A DNA stretch of 64,000 bases from Poa pratensis (lineage: Eukaryota > Streptophyta > Magnoliopsida > Poales > Poaceae). The stretch covers positions 1,580,646-1,644,645 of the forward strand of contig CAMZMU010000081.1 in NCBI GenBank assembly GCA_947311845.1, written 5' to 3'. The stretch's first letter is position 1; each line of letters opens with the position of its first letter. Shown piece after piece: positions 22,101 through 33,540 of this stretch. The notes below the pieces were generated by a model. It did no database searches, was not told the origin of the DNA, and worked only from the letters and a program-made list of their open reading frames with translations. Made by a program: the position numbers and the translations under genes.

Positions 22101-22406
22101 GGCACCTACTGTTCAAAAAATAATTTTTAAAATGTCAAAAAAATCAAAATAAAATTTCAGATATACTTCAAACCATTTTATTTTAGCACAAATACTTTCG
22201 CGAAGAAAAGACATTTTTGTGACCTGTGTAAAAAGACAAATCCGGGCGCTCCAAAATGACTTTGTACGACACATTTTTTTGTCTTTTTTGCATAGGTCAC
22301 AATAATGTTTTTTCTCCGTTCTGCTAACACAAAATGTCCTTATGTATATCCGAAATTATTTTTAGAATTTTTTGACATTTTAAAAATATTTTACACAACA
22401 GGTGCA
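22101..22406. repeat. foldback MITE (~306 bp)
   Basis: About 65 bases at 22101-22166 (GGCACCTACTGTTCAAAAAA, later AAAATGTCAAAAAA and TTTCAGATATAC) are the imperfect reverse complement of 22344-22406 (GTATATCCGAAATTATTTTT, later TTTTTTGACATTTT and ACAACAGGTGC). The centre also pairs (GTGACCTGTGTAAAAAGACA against GTCTTTTTTGCATAGGTCAC). The transcript would fold into a long hairpin. No ORF and no clear target-site duplication. Confidence 0.75.
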
Positions 22407-23596
22407 TCTACCCCATGACCCGAAACGCTATGTCCCATATGCGGATGCCTAGCCCGGAGTCAATTAAGCAACAGCTGCGGAAAGGAACCTTAGAGAAGAA
22501 TACAAAAGCAAAGGCACCACTAAAATCGTTAAAAATCTGCAATAGAATATTCAGGTTGACCCTGGATCAGATAAGCATTGGCGTTGCTTCCATCACGCTT
22601 TTGAGTTGCGTGTGAGCATGCACCGTTATTCAGTGGAATTCGGCGCGTCGACACGCCGCGCCCTTTAAGAGGAAATTTAGAATTAACCAATGCATGTAAG
22701 TATGTACTGTATCGCTGCTTTTGTTGATCAAGACGCAGACTTTATGAAATTTTGGCTGATTTATGTATGTTTAATTTCTGAATAAACGTGTTTGTTTGCG
22801 TCTGAGTAGGAGAATGTTGGAAAGGCCAAACATTTTGTTTGGAGCAAGACCACTGAGATGAATCTTCCCGTTTAAAGGGCATAAGTTCTCAAAATTCATA
22901 TTTAAATATATCTATATATCGGAATTTTACATTGTTACTTTAAATGAATATAGTTGGAAGTTGTTTAGTCGTGTATGATTCCGACATAAATAGATATAAT
23001 TTTTTTCTGGGCATTTTGTCATGCTTAACATTTATTGGATATTGTGTCGACGTACAATCTAATTCATGGAATTTATACATCTTAAACATGCATGAATTTG
23101 GTACAAATAGGATGATTACATTGTACATTATTCATTATTTTCTGAATTATCAACTTAAAGATATTGATATTACAATATTTATTCAATTCGTGGATTTTTT
23201 GGAAAAGGTTAAAGCTTTGACAGCAGGACTACATCTTTTTCGCAAAATAATAAAGACCGACGGATGGGCCCAGTGCAGCGTCAGCATGACGTAAAGATGG
23301 AGGCAGCACGTCCTTCCCGGTTCTGCGTAGTTCGAGCCTCAGTTTTTTAAAACAATTAGAAACCAATGGAGAATGATTCAAATTTTAATTGCAAACGATG
23401 TAACTTACAAAATAGAATTAAGTATGAGCATTTATTTAATTTATCTTCATAATTAGAGAAAATGCATTTAGATTATTTCCAAGTATTTATCAAATTGGAA
23501 CGTTGAAATATTTTTGTATTTTGCCATAAATAGGTAGCATTTATTGTTCTGAGCATTTTGATTGAATAAAAGACTTTTACGTAAAAATGTTTTATT

Positions 23597-23710
23597 CCGG
23601 AGGACCGAGTTACATTTTTTTTGAAAGCACGAGGACTTTACTGCAAGAAAGCGGTGTCTGTAGGACCGAGTCACATTTTTTGGAAAGTGCAAGGACTTTT
23701 GTGGAAGAAA
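23597..23710. repeat. direct duplication, ~55 bp unit
   Basis: GGAGGACCGAGTTACATTTT followed by TTTTGAAAGCACGAGGACTTT and GCAAGAAAG recurs about 60 bases later as TAGGACCGAGTCACATTTTT, TGGAAAGTGCAAGGACTTTT and GGAAGAAAG. It lies inside the probable Helitron. Confidence 0.7.
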
Positions 23711-24023
23711 GAACCAGTAGACAGATTAAATTTTTCGGAATATTTTGATATATTAAACACATTTTTCTGAATTACAGATCAGAAGTTATAGATTATAGAA
23801 TTTTAGATATTTTTTTGAAATTTCTGGAAATGCTTAAAAATTCTGACAATTATAATTTTGGATTTTTTTCTTAAATTTCTGGAAATGTTTAAAATTCTGA
23901 CGATGGGACCCACATGGTAGGGTTTTAGTAATTACTGAAATTATTTATTGAAATGAATAAAATTCTGATGATTGGGGCACACGATAACGTCATTTGGTGA
24001 CATCATCAGTGGAACGGTTGATG

Positions 24024-24270
24024 ATGCGATAGACGCGTCGTTGCGAAAAGGTCGCTGGATTGTCCGAAAATTGCAGATAAGTCCCTCTGGCGTACGGGAC
24101 GACGTAGGTTCCTTTGACCTGTGGAACGTAGGTTAATATCCTTATTTGTCAGGGGTTTTTTTTTTTGCAAAATGACGACGGCGATGAACGCGTCGTTGCG
24201 AAAAGATCACTGGATTGTCCGATAATTGCAAATAAGTCTCTTAGCCGTACGGAACGACGAAGTCTCCTTT
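24024..24270. repeat. direct duplication, ~90 bp unit
   Basis: The block beginning GACGCGTCGTTGCGAAAAGG and ending with TACGGGACGACG (about 24031-24103) recurs as GAACGCGTCGTTGCGAAAAG to TACGGAACGACG (about 24186-24257). A related 'GCAAATTGCA..' segment lies in the second Helitron near 38560, so the unit may belong to the Helitron family. Confidence 0.7.
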
Positions 24271-24601
24271 GCCCAACATGAAAGTTGTTTGGAAGGGTGA
24301 TATCCATGTACTCGTGAAAAGGAAATTCCTATGGATGACCGTGCGCGACGAATTTGACAAAACTCGTCAAATGTTTGTGCGAATCTGGATCCAAAATTAA
24401 GGAGCTAGAGTCGACCAAACTCGAAATGATTACGGGAATGGAACCTACTCGTCGACGTGCAAATTTTGCATGTACATATGTTCTGATGGTTTTGACAAAA
24501 AAAATGTGTACCGTAGCGAACCAGGGTACTGTAGCGAGCCGTGCACTGTAGCTTTGCGCGCGCTGTGAGGCCGCGGATTTCAGCCTCCTTATATATAGAG
24601 A

Positions 24602-25964
24602 CTACAGTACCCGAAGCGATCACAGGTCAGCCATCTCAACGTCCTTTATATATAGAGTAATATATATTCGCACTCTTGCAACATTTCCTGTTTGAAACTC
24701 GTACACACATCGCATGCATGCGAACCGATGCAGATTGGATGAAATTAGTCCGTAAATCTCACCAGCTTCCGCACAATATGAGCACGAGCAATTCTGCTCT
24801 GAGGGCTAATTTGGTTGCAAGGGGCAAACGACCCAGGAACCAAACCCCCATCGGGGATTTTCAAGAGCACATGGGATCCCTCCTAGCATGGGGAGAATCG
24901 ACCCGCTACCTGTTGTCATTTGGTAGCAGGGGTAGGGGAAGAAGTCCCATGTACAAAACGATGAGGGATTTTTGGGGAAAATAGCAAAATAATTTTAGAT
25001 TTTAGAAGCAGCATAAGAAATAATCAAATTCGAGAAGCAAAAAAACTCATGCCTAGAAAAACTGGAGTTTCACACACCCTCGTGGGAGACATTGGATGTT
25101 GTCAACCGGCCTTAAAATGCTCATAAACAGCTCGGTAATATCCCTGCTGGATAAATAAACAGTCATGGTTTAATAAAACTAGAGGAGCTGGAAATAGGAT
25201 TTCTGATCTGGGAATTGCTGGTTTCTAACTTGAATCGGTTGATCCGTTTCATCCTCTTTCGGCAAAGGAAGTTGGACTTTAGTTAGAAAAAAAAGAAGTA
25301 CCAGCAGCCTGTATGTGCCCTTTGAGTCTATAGCCGCCAAATATAAAGACTCATAGAATGGCAGAGGCAAATAGAGCTCAATATCGCGGCAACGTAGACC
25401 TAAGTGGATTTATTGGATCCTGGGGAACCATCACAAGTACGGCCGGCCTATAGAACCTTTTTTTCAAAGTTTAGTTTCATGTAAGTTCGTCCAGGGAGCG
25501 AGGAAAGGGCTTCTCCTTTTAGGGGCTTCCATTTGTCCATCTTTCAAGGCAATCTATTTACCATTTTAGGACCTATTCGAATAATGCAAGCCTGACGGCG
25601 GAATGATGGTATCAATGTGCCGCATTGAAATTCGAGTTTCATGGGCGCGTGTTCGTGATATGACAAACAATCATATACTTCATCTTCAGAACAAAATCCG
25701 TATTCTTGAAAACAGGAAGAAGACGCTGCTGGAAGAACAACAATCGCTCATCGTGGCGGCTGCCCACCACGGTGAAAAAAAATAGAAAAAGGTAGTTACT
25801 CGTCTATCTCTATCTTAACAGAATAATTTCGCAATGGTTCATGCAATCAGAAAAATAATTTCACATCCGATGTCCAGGGTCGTGATGTTGACTGAAGAAC
25901 AACACCACGAATTTGTCGATCTCGTTCACACACCTGTGGATTTAGCAGCCGAGGAACCGCAAGA
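24602..25964. other. no supported gene; mixed intergenic sequence
   Basis: Small frames only. The - strand frame at 25370-25179 and the segment to about 25560 have a balanced, low-GC-bias composition that looks unlike the surrounding DNA and could be organelle-derived, but I cannot confirm it. A + strand frame at 25603-25785 encodes a short charged helix (NKIRILENRKKTLLEEQQSL) of unknown origin. Confidence 0.35.
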
Positions 25965-26220
25965 ATGGCCGCCGGTGACCTCCGCAGCCTGGCCGCGGTC
26001 TCGGCCGTGGTCACTGTGGCCATGTGCTACGTCCGCTTCGCGGCGCGGCGCCTCCGCCCGAGCCTCCCGGCCTCGCGGCGTTCCTCTCGGTGCTCGCCGT
26101 CCTCCCGTTCCTCCCCCTCGCCTTCCGCGCCGTCCACCCACGCGCCATCTCCGGCTTCTTCCTCGCCTGGCTCGCCGAGTTCAAGCTCCTCCTCCTCACC
26201 GCCGGACAAGGCCCCCTCCA
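25965..26220 (+). pseudogene. wax synthase-like membrane acyltransferase, 5' part
   Basis: From ATG 25965 the frame gives MAAGDLRSLAAVSAVVTVAM and then RFAARRLRP. After a one-base shift near 26068 the adjacent frame gives GLAAFLSVLAVLPFLPLAFR and HPRAISGFFLAWLAEFKLLL, ending in GQGPL. This matches the N-terminal membrane segments of plant wax synthase/long-chain-alcohol O-fatty-acyltransferase proteins, which esterify fatty alcohols or sterols in the ER (family knowledge). The coding strand is cut at 26220 by the gypsy element. The frameshift shows the copy was already, or has become, non-functional. Confidence 0.75.
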
Positions 26221-26507
26221 TGATGTAGTGCAACCAAGGCACACAACACCAACACCATCAAATGGCCCATTGACAAGAGCAAGAGTCAAAGCTCTCCATG
26301 ATAAGGTGAATTCACTCCTATCTATGTGTGATCTCGACACTCCTTTGAATGGGTTGCTACTTCATTCCGATACCTTGTGTGTGCTCAGCTATGGTGGACC
26401 TGAAGACCCCTATGAAGATGGCCAAGAGGCGACGCATGAAGATGGACAAGGATCGAGTCAAGGCGATGAAGAAGAAGAAGAAAAGGAGGGAGAAGAATTC
26501 CCAGGCG

Positions 26508-26815
26508 GCGGTACTACCGCTGGGATAAGCGGTACTACCGCCCCTGGCCCAGGCAGGCCGAACCAGCCCCACGCCAGCGGTACCGGCAGCGGTACCGCCT
26601 GGTACCGCGAGCGTGGGAGGGACCAGCGCCCACCTCAGCGGCAGCAACCGCTACCGCCGCGAGCTACCGTCAAAACCCCCTGTCGGACCCCTTACCCGGT
26701 ACCGCCAGCGGTACCAGCGGCGGTACTGGTCGGTACCGGGGGCGTGGGATGCGTGAAGCCCTCCCGCACTGGCGGTACCACCGGCTAACCCAGCGGTACT
26801 ACCGCCAGTGTGGGA
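26508..26815. repeat. array of GCGGTACTACCGC palindromes in LTR
   Basis: Perfect 13-base near-palindromes at 26508-26520 and 26529-26541 are followed by degenerate forms (AGCGGTACCGGC, GCGGTACCGCC, GGTACCGCGAG, GCGGTACTGGTCGGTACCG, CAGCGGTACTACCGCCAG). Two more copies occur in the leader at 27632-27644 and 27653-27665, and the array is repeated in the 3' LTR (33826-34133). Confidence 0.9.
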
Positions 26816-26874
26816 GCAGTTCGGGCAGGAGGCCCGTGTAACCTTATCCTTCCGCCTCGTTTTGGATCTAGACT

Positions 26875-26881
26875 ATAAATA
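26875..26881 (+). promoter_or_regulatory. LTR TATA box (5' copy)
   Basis: GACTATAAATAGGACTCC lies about 650 bases into the LTR, just downstream of the palindrome array. The identical 3' LTR copy is at 34192-34198. It probably sets the U3/R border. Confidence 0.75.
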
Positions 26882-27341
26882 GGACTCCTTGGACTAGATC
26901 TAGGGTTAGACTATGATTTGGGAACTAAAGTAGAGCCTTGCTCCTTCTTCTCAAAGTGTCTCTTTCCTCCTATGGAGATGAATCAAGACCTCCACATGTG
27001 GAGATGAACCAAGGCCTCCTCTTGAGGAGAAGATCCCTGCGTGGATACCAAGGCTCCGCTTGTAGTTGCGATTACTTGCTAATCTTCCCTCTTAGAGTGT
27101 AGATTGGGTTGGTTGGATTGACCAATTGGACAAACAATCCTAAGAGTAAGGTGTGCTTGGGAGAGGAGGATTGGGGGCTGCCCTCGGGGATTTGTTACCA
27201 GTCGATTCTTGCCGGGTTGCTACTTGCTATTTACCCTTGTGTGTTGATTTCCCCTCTTTGTGTTCATCGTTCTTCGCGTGTTCTTCGTGTTCATCTTCCC
27301 TCCGCACAAATCCGTGAAAATCGGGACCTACCCGCATCATA

Positions 27342-27354
27342 TGGTATCAGAGCT
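27342..27354 (+). promoter_or_regulatory. primer-binding site, tRNA-Met type
   Basis: TGGTATCAGAGCT begins two bases after the LTR end at 27339. It is complementary to the 3' end of plant initiator tRNA-Met and primes minus-strand cDNA synthesis. Confidence 0.92.
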
Positions 27355-28485
27355 CTAGGTTGACACGGATTTGTTTTGTGTTTCCACCAAAATCCACCAA
27401 ATTTTTCTTCGTTTTTGAGAAATTCGAAAATTTCCACCAAAAATAGCCTTGCCTTGATTCGAGCCGATCTGTCGATTCGTTGCGTTTTTGGTAGTTTTTG
27501 TCCATGGATCTGTTGCTTTAGGACCCCTCCACCTTTGTTTGCGTTCCCTAGCCTCAATTTTGCCTTTTCCCACGGATTCGAGGAAGTTTTGGAGCCCAAA
27601 ATCGCACAAAATTCGAGCAGAAAAGTTGACAGCGGTACTACCGCCAGCTTAAGCGGTACTACCGCCAGGGCCAAATTTTTCAGAAATTTTTCTTTTCCTC
27701 GGTTCGTTTTGGCAATTCTCCTTTGTTGTTTGGTCCTTCGCTGGTGTGTTCCACACGTCTACGACATCGACAAGCTTCCGCAGCGACTTCATCAACGCCA
27801 AGTGACGACGCCGCCAAGGACTCGACACCCCCACCATCATTTCCGTTGTGAGCCCTTCTTCCTTTCGCGAAACTTAACCTATTGGACTAGCTCGGTGATA
27901 TTGCGAGGCATTGCACGTGTTGAGTGTTTGTCTTCAAGTATTGGCGAGTGTGTATCGTTAGAGAGCTTGGCACTAGCAAAAGAGAAGGAATCATCGTCAA
28001 AAAGCAAAAATCAAAAAAAAAAGAGAAAAGAAAAGAATCAAGTGGTGCCAAGTTTCATCTCTTGTAGGTTGCGACAAAGCCAAAGTGAGTGTGAGTGTTA
28101 ACTCTTGTGCAAATCCGTTGCCCACAAAAAGCAATTGAGCTAGCGTCCTTCTTGTGTTGGGTGACATTTGAGCACGTAGTCTTCGTTAGGTTGTCTATCT
28201 TCGAGTGCTCGCCCTTTGGTGCCCAACCCCATATTCGCTTTTGTGTGTGTTTCTTGAATTTGTGGTTGGAGTTTCTTTGGTAATTTGATCATTGTGGATT
28301 TTCTCTACCTTTGACAATATACTTGTCGGCGGGTTTGCTTGTTTCGTTTGCCACTTCATACCTTCCTATCCTCATAAGTGTGTGTGTTGGGTGTTAGAAC
28401 CGGATACTCTCCTCTCAAGCCACATTATACTTGGGATATAGTTTGTCTTGGTTTTCCTTACCACATCTCACTTGTTCTTGAGAAA
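27355..28485 (+). other. leader (5' untranslated) region of young gypsy element
   Basis: About 1.1 kb between the primer-binding site and the gag start. An open frame at 27376-28101 exists but has no recognisable domain and is probably chance. Two GCGGTACTACCGC palindromes lie at 27632-27665. This is where packaging signals would be expected. Confidence 0.6.
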
Positions 28486-30207
28486 ATGTTTAGGGGAAGT
28501 ACAAACGGAAGCTCAAGCTCGGATGAGGAAATCCATGGTGGAGTTCGCGGTGATCATGGCTATGTCACACAATCCGAGTTCGTCGGTCTTCGACACCTTG
28601 TTCGTGATGGCTTAGGCCGCTACGAGCGCCGTCTCCAAACTCATGATGCCAACTTCAACGCAATCAATGCGAACATGGAGCGGATGACCGAAGCTATCAA
28701 CAACCTTGCGCGACAACGAGCTCCTTCACGCTCAAGCCGTACAAGAAGCACCTCAAGGTCGACACAAGCACATCATGGACGTCATGAACCTCGACAAGAA
28801 CGTCAACATGATTCAAGGAGCGACGCCCATGAACGACCTCCTCCTATCGTTGAACAACCACATGATCTTCACGCGAACAATGCCAATGCGCATCAAGAAC
28901 AACCTCACCAAAATGATGATCGTCGCGCACGCATACCATCACCACCACCGCCACGACGTGATCGTCATGACCCATTGGCTAATGACAATGGCGTTCCGGG
29001 TGCGAATGACTTTGGTGAACAAGGACGTCACCCTCGTCATCCTCCAAGGCCACGTCATCAAAACCATGACAATGCGAACAATGTCGAGCAACCCGTTCCT
29101 CAACAAGAGCTACCTCCTCAACATGCGCCTCGTCAAGAGCTTCCTCATGATCGTCACCAACACCAACGTTCCGAGTCAAGTGATAACGAGTCAAGCCAAC
29201 ACAATGGTGATGGACTCAACCGAAGGAGACGTGGACGTGCATTCCCACGTGGTGGCCACGTGACGACTATGATGACTTGACCAACGTCCGCTTTGACATA
29301 CCCAAGTTCTACGGCACAAGTGATCCGGAAGCTTACTTCTCATGGGTACTCAAGGTTGACAAGATCTTCCGTGTGCAACGCTTCTCCGACAAAAGAAGGT
29401 TGCCTTAGCCTCGATGGAGTTTGAAGAGTATGCCTCTTGTGGTGGGAACAACTACAAGATGCTCGCGTCGCTAACCACCAACAACCAATTGACACTTGGG
29501 TTGAAATGAAAGAAACATGTACAAGCGCTTCGTGCCAAGCCATTACACTAGAGACTTATACAAGAAGTTGCAAGAGTTGAAGCAAGGTTTGAAGTCGGTT
29601 GACGAGTACTACAAGGAAATGGAAATCTCCATGATGAGAGCCAATGTCAACGAGTACGAAGAGCAATCCATGGCTCGTTTCATGAATGGCCTCAACTATC
29701 CCATCAAGAAGATCGTGGAGTTCCAACCATATGCCTCTTTGGTTGAGCTAGTACATCAAGCTTCCAAGGCCGAGCGCCACGTGCTTGAAGAGCTCAAATA
29801 CCTCAAGACAAAGGCATTCTACGCCAACAAGCCTTCTTCGTCAACTCCTACACCTTCACAAGCTCTTCCTCAAGCGAACACTCGAGGTCCTCCAAGAGTC
29901 TCTACATCGACATCTCAAGCGCCTCAACCTTTCAAGAAAGTACCTCCCTCTCCAAGGCGCCTCAAGGATCTTCGTCCGGCACAAGACTTTGCAATGCTAC
30001 AAGTGCGGCGGACAAGGGCACAAATCTTTTGAGTGCACCAACAAGAAGGTCATGATCATCAATGACATGGGAGAGTATGAATCTATGAGTGAAGATGAGT
30101 ACAATGCTTTGAACAAGGTCGCCACAATGCAAAGTGCTCAAGAAGAAGAAAGTGAGATATATTGTGATGGCGACAACAACCCTTCCTTGGTTGTGGCAAG
30201 AGCTTAA
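28486..30207 (+). pseudogene. gag of young gypsy element, frameshifted
   Basis: The start is chosen at ATG 28486 (MFRGSTNGSSSSDEEIHGGV). A His/Arg-rich, low-complexity N-terminal part runs to about 29250, where the frame shifts. The capsid core follows: NVRFDIPKFYGTSDPEAYFS, then after further breaks near 29395 and 29500 RFVPSHYTRDLYKKLQEL and SVDEYYKEMEISMMRANV. After another shift near 29960 comes a zinc knuckle CYKCGGQGHKSFEC (C-x2-C-x4-H-x4-C, about 29995-30036). Gag packages element RNA. The four or more breaks prevent full-length translation despite the youth of the copy. Confidence 0.88.
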
Positions 30208-33200
30208 CCACCAATGTTCAAGTAGAAGAAGACCAAAGATGCAACTTGTTTCAACTAGAGCGGGAGTCAATGGAAAGTCCATCAAGGTCATCATAGATGG
30301 TGGAAGTTGCCACAACCTAGCGAGCAAAGAACTTTGTGATAAGCTCAACTTGAAGTTCAAGAAGCACCCACATCCTTACCATGTGCAATGGTTGAGTGAT
30401 ACCGGAGCCGTCAAGATTCAACACATGGTGCAAGTGTCCTTCAAGATTGGAGCCTATGAAGATACGGTTGATTGTGATGTTGTGCCTATGAACGTTTGTC
30501 ACTTACTCCTTGGGCGTCCATGGCAATTTGACAAGGGTGCTATGCATGATGGACGAACAAACTACTATAGCTTCAAGAACAACGACAAGACCTTCGTCCT
30601 TCGTCCCATGACACCAAGTCAAGTCATCGCCGACAACGCCAAGACTATTGCAAGGGCACAACAAGATCGTTCGTCTAGTGAGATGAGTGGTGAGCGAGAG
30701 ACCCACCATAAAGTGAGTGAGAGCCACAAGCCAAATGAGTGTGACACTTCAAAGAGAGTTCCCACAAAACTTACACTATTTGCCACAAAGAGAGAGATGA
30801 GGGAGTTGAGAGAAAACCCATCCACCCTACACTATGTGCTCATATGCAAGGGTGAAGTTTCTATGACTAACACTTTCACAAACCTTCCTCCTTCTTTGTT
30901 GTCTCTTTTGAAGGACTTTGAAGATGTTTTCCCTCAAGATGTGCCACCGGGACTACCTCCTCTACGTGGAATCGAGCACCGCATCGACCTTGTTCCCGGC
31001 GCACCGCTACCAAACCGCGCTCCTTACCGCACCAACCCCGAAGAAACAAAGGAGATCGAGCGGCAAATACAAGAACTTCTTGCCATGGGACACATCCGCG
31101 AGAGCTTGAGTCCGTGTGCCGTGCCCGTCATCTTGGTACCCAAGCACGACAACACTCTTCGCCTTTGCATGGATTGTCGCCCCATCAACGCCATCACCGT
31201 TCGGTATCGCCATCCTATCCCTCGCCTTGATGATATGCTCGATGAGCTTTGTGGTTCCGCTATATTCTCCAAAATTGATCTTAAAGTGGATATCACCAAA
31301 TACGCATGTGTGAAGGTGATGAATGGAAGACCGCATTTAAAACTAAGCTTGGTCTTTATGAGTGGCTCGTCATGCCATTTGGTCTTTCCAATGCACCTTC
31401 TACTTTATGCGTCTCATGAATCATGTTTTGCGTCCTTTATTGGCAAATTTGTTGTGGTATACTTTGACGACATCCTTATCTATAGCAAGTCTTTGGAAGA
31501 GCACACTTCTCATGTTGCTCAAGTTTTGTTGGTTCTTCGCAATGAAAAGCTTTATGCAAATCTTTCTAAGTGCACTTTTGCCACCAACAAACTTGTTTTC
31601 TTGGGTTTTGTTGTTTCTTCGGATGGAGTTGAAGTTGATGAGCAAGATACAAGCAATTCGGACTTGGCCTTTTCCGACATCACTTGAGGAGTTGAGACGT
31701 TTTCTTGGTTTTGCCGGATTTTACCGCCGTTTCATCAAGGATTTTTCCACAATTGCTTGCCCCCTCCATGAACTTACAAAGAAGAATGTACCTTTCATTT
31801 GGGGCAATGCACATGATTTTGCTTTCAATGAGCTCAAACGGTTATTAACCGAAGCACCACTCCTTGCCCTTCCGGATTTCTCTAAGACATTTGAGATTGA
31901 ATGCGATGCAAGTGGATTGGGCATTGGTGGAGTGCTTATGCAAAATGGTAGACCCATCGCATACCATAGTGAGAAACTAGATGGAGCTCGCTTGAATTAC
32001 CCCATTTATGACAAAGAGTTATTTGCTTTGGTTCGTGTTTTGGATGTGTGGCAACATTACCTTCGTCCTAAGGAATTTGTCATTCATTCCGACCATGAAT
32101 CCTTGAAATATTTGAAAAGTCAAACAAATTTGAACAAAAGACATGCTAAGTGGGTTGAGTTCATTGAGTCTTTCACTTTTGTAATCAAATACAAGAAAGG
32201 TAAAGACAATGTGGTCGCGGATGCTCTATCCCGCAAGGCCAACCTACTTACACGTCTTGACATTAGTGTCTTGGGTTTGGATGAGATTAAAGAGTTGTAT
32301 GCTACCGATGCTTTCTTTGGAGACATTTTCGCTCAATGTTCGGAGCACAAAGGAATTGGTGATTTCTATTTGCACAAAGGTTTCTTGTTTAAGGCTAACA
32401 AACTATGTATACCCGAGTCTTCGCTTCGTTTGGTCCTTTTGAAGGAATCTCATGGAGGATCACTCATGGGTCATTTTGGACGTGACAAGACCTTTGCATG
32501 CTCTCCACAAACTACTATTGGCCAAGGATGTACCGGGATGTGAACCGCTTGGTGCGACGATGTTCAACATGTCTCAAAGCTAAGTCTACTCTAAACTCTC
32601 ATGGTTTATACACACCTTTGCCTATTCCACATCACCCATGGTCCGATATAGCTATGGATTTTGTCTTAGGACTCCCACGCACTAAAACAAACAAAGATTC
32701 CATCTTTGTCGTCATTGATCGCTTCTCTAAAATGGCACACTTTATACCTTGCAACAAGAGCGACGATGCTTCACACATTGCTACTTTGTTTTTCAGGGAA
32801 ATCGTCGCCTCATGGCGTGCCCAAGACCATTGTGTCGGATCGTGACACCAAGTTCGTGAGCTATTTTTGGAAGACTTTGATGGCCAAGATGGGAATCAAG
32901 CAACTATTCTCCACCGCATACCACCCTCAAACCGATGGCCAAACCGAAGTGGTGAACCGAAGCCTTCCACACTCCTTCGTGTGTTGATCAAGCCTAACTT
33001 GAAGAATTGGGAAGAGTGCATCCCACACGCCGAGTTCGCCTACAATCGAGCACTACATCGCGCAACAAAGAGAACACCCTTTGAGGTCGTCTATGGCTAC
33101 AACCCCTACACCGCGCTCGACATGCTACCACTTCCACTCCGTGAGCAAGTCAACATGGACTTCGACAAGCGTGCCGCTTACATGAAGAAACTACACGAAG

Positions 33201-33540
33201 ACACAAGGGCCACGCTTGAGAAGCACAACGAAGACCATACTACGAAGATGAACAAGAACAAGCGCCCCATGATCTTTGAAGAAGGAGACCTTGTTTGGCT
33301 ACATCTACGCAAGGACCGCTTCCCCGATGAGAGAAAGTCTAAGCTCGCGCCAAGAGGAGATGGCCCTTTCAAGGTTATCAAGCGCATCAACGACAATGCA
33401 TACAAGATCGACATATCCAAGTCCAAGTACGGCGTTCATGACACCTTCAACGTTGCCGACATCTCACCTTACTTTGGAAACCCAAGTGATGATGAGGACG
33501 AAGAGTCGAGGACGACTCTTTTCCAAGGGGGGGGGGGAGA
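30134..33540 (+). pseudogene. pol of young gypsy element (protease, RT, RNase H, integrase), frameshifted
   Basis: The protease has KVIIDGGSCHNLAS near 30280-30330 (catalytic DGGS). RT begins near 31075 with MGHIRESLSPCAVPVILVPK, then LRLCMDCRPINAIT. A one-base break follows SKIDLK (about 31285). The [15 protein letters not shown] block is in another frame, and the catalytic box YFDD is at 31460-31471. RNase H (31690-32240) has [26 protein letters not shown] and [12 protein letters not shown]. The integrase zinc domain has [15 protein letters not shown], then a break near 32500, then [10 protein letters not shown]. The core has [15 protein letters not shown], another break near 32800, [13 protein letters not shown] and [18 protein letters not shown], with breaks near 32980. 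All motifs of an active enzyme set survive; only the frame is lost. Confidence 0.93.
33525..33540 (+). promoter_or_regulatory. polypurine tract of young gypsy element
   Basis: AAGGGGGGGGGGGAGA abuts the 3' LTR start at 33541. It is translated in the pol C-terminal frame as a glycine run. Confidence 0.9.

Larger units (their letters stand above)
22630..24601 (-). mobile_element. probable Helitron, non-autonomous (~1.97 kb)
   Basis: Read on the - strand, the 5' end is TCTCTATATATAAGGAGGCT (from 24601) and the 3' end is a GC hairpin GGCGCGGCGTGTCGACGCGCC (22642-22662), eight bases, then CTGA (22633-22630). This copies the layout of the clearer Helitron at 36641-38795, and the first 35 bases of the two 5' ends are related. 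CTGA fits the CTRR terminus, but the flanks are not the canonical A and T, so the ends could be off or mutated. A second TCTATATATAAAGGACG start at about 24655 suggests a nested or alternative end. No Rep/helicase gene. Confidence 0.5.
26221..27339 (+). repeat. 5' LTR of young gypsy element
   Basis: 1119 bp, TGATG...CATCA. It contains palindromic GCGGTACTACCGC repeats from 26508 to about 26815 and a TATA box TATAAAT at 26875-26881. It pairs with 33541-34659. Confidence 0.95.

Noticed and set aside
24590..24660. TATATATAGAG sequences as promoters
   Set aside because: They match Helitron 5' ends on the - strand better, and no gene follows.
27376..28101. 241-codon frame in the leader of the young gypsy element as a gene
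   Set aside because: It starts just after the primer-binding site, has no domain, and overlaps the palindromes and leader. Probably a chance frame.
28706..29263. 185-codon + frame overlapping gag
   Set aside because: A shadow of the gag frame in the His/Arg-rich region: Met/Val/Thr-rich low complexity with no independent signal.
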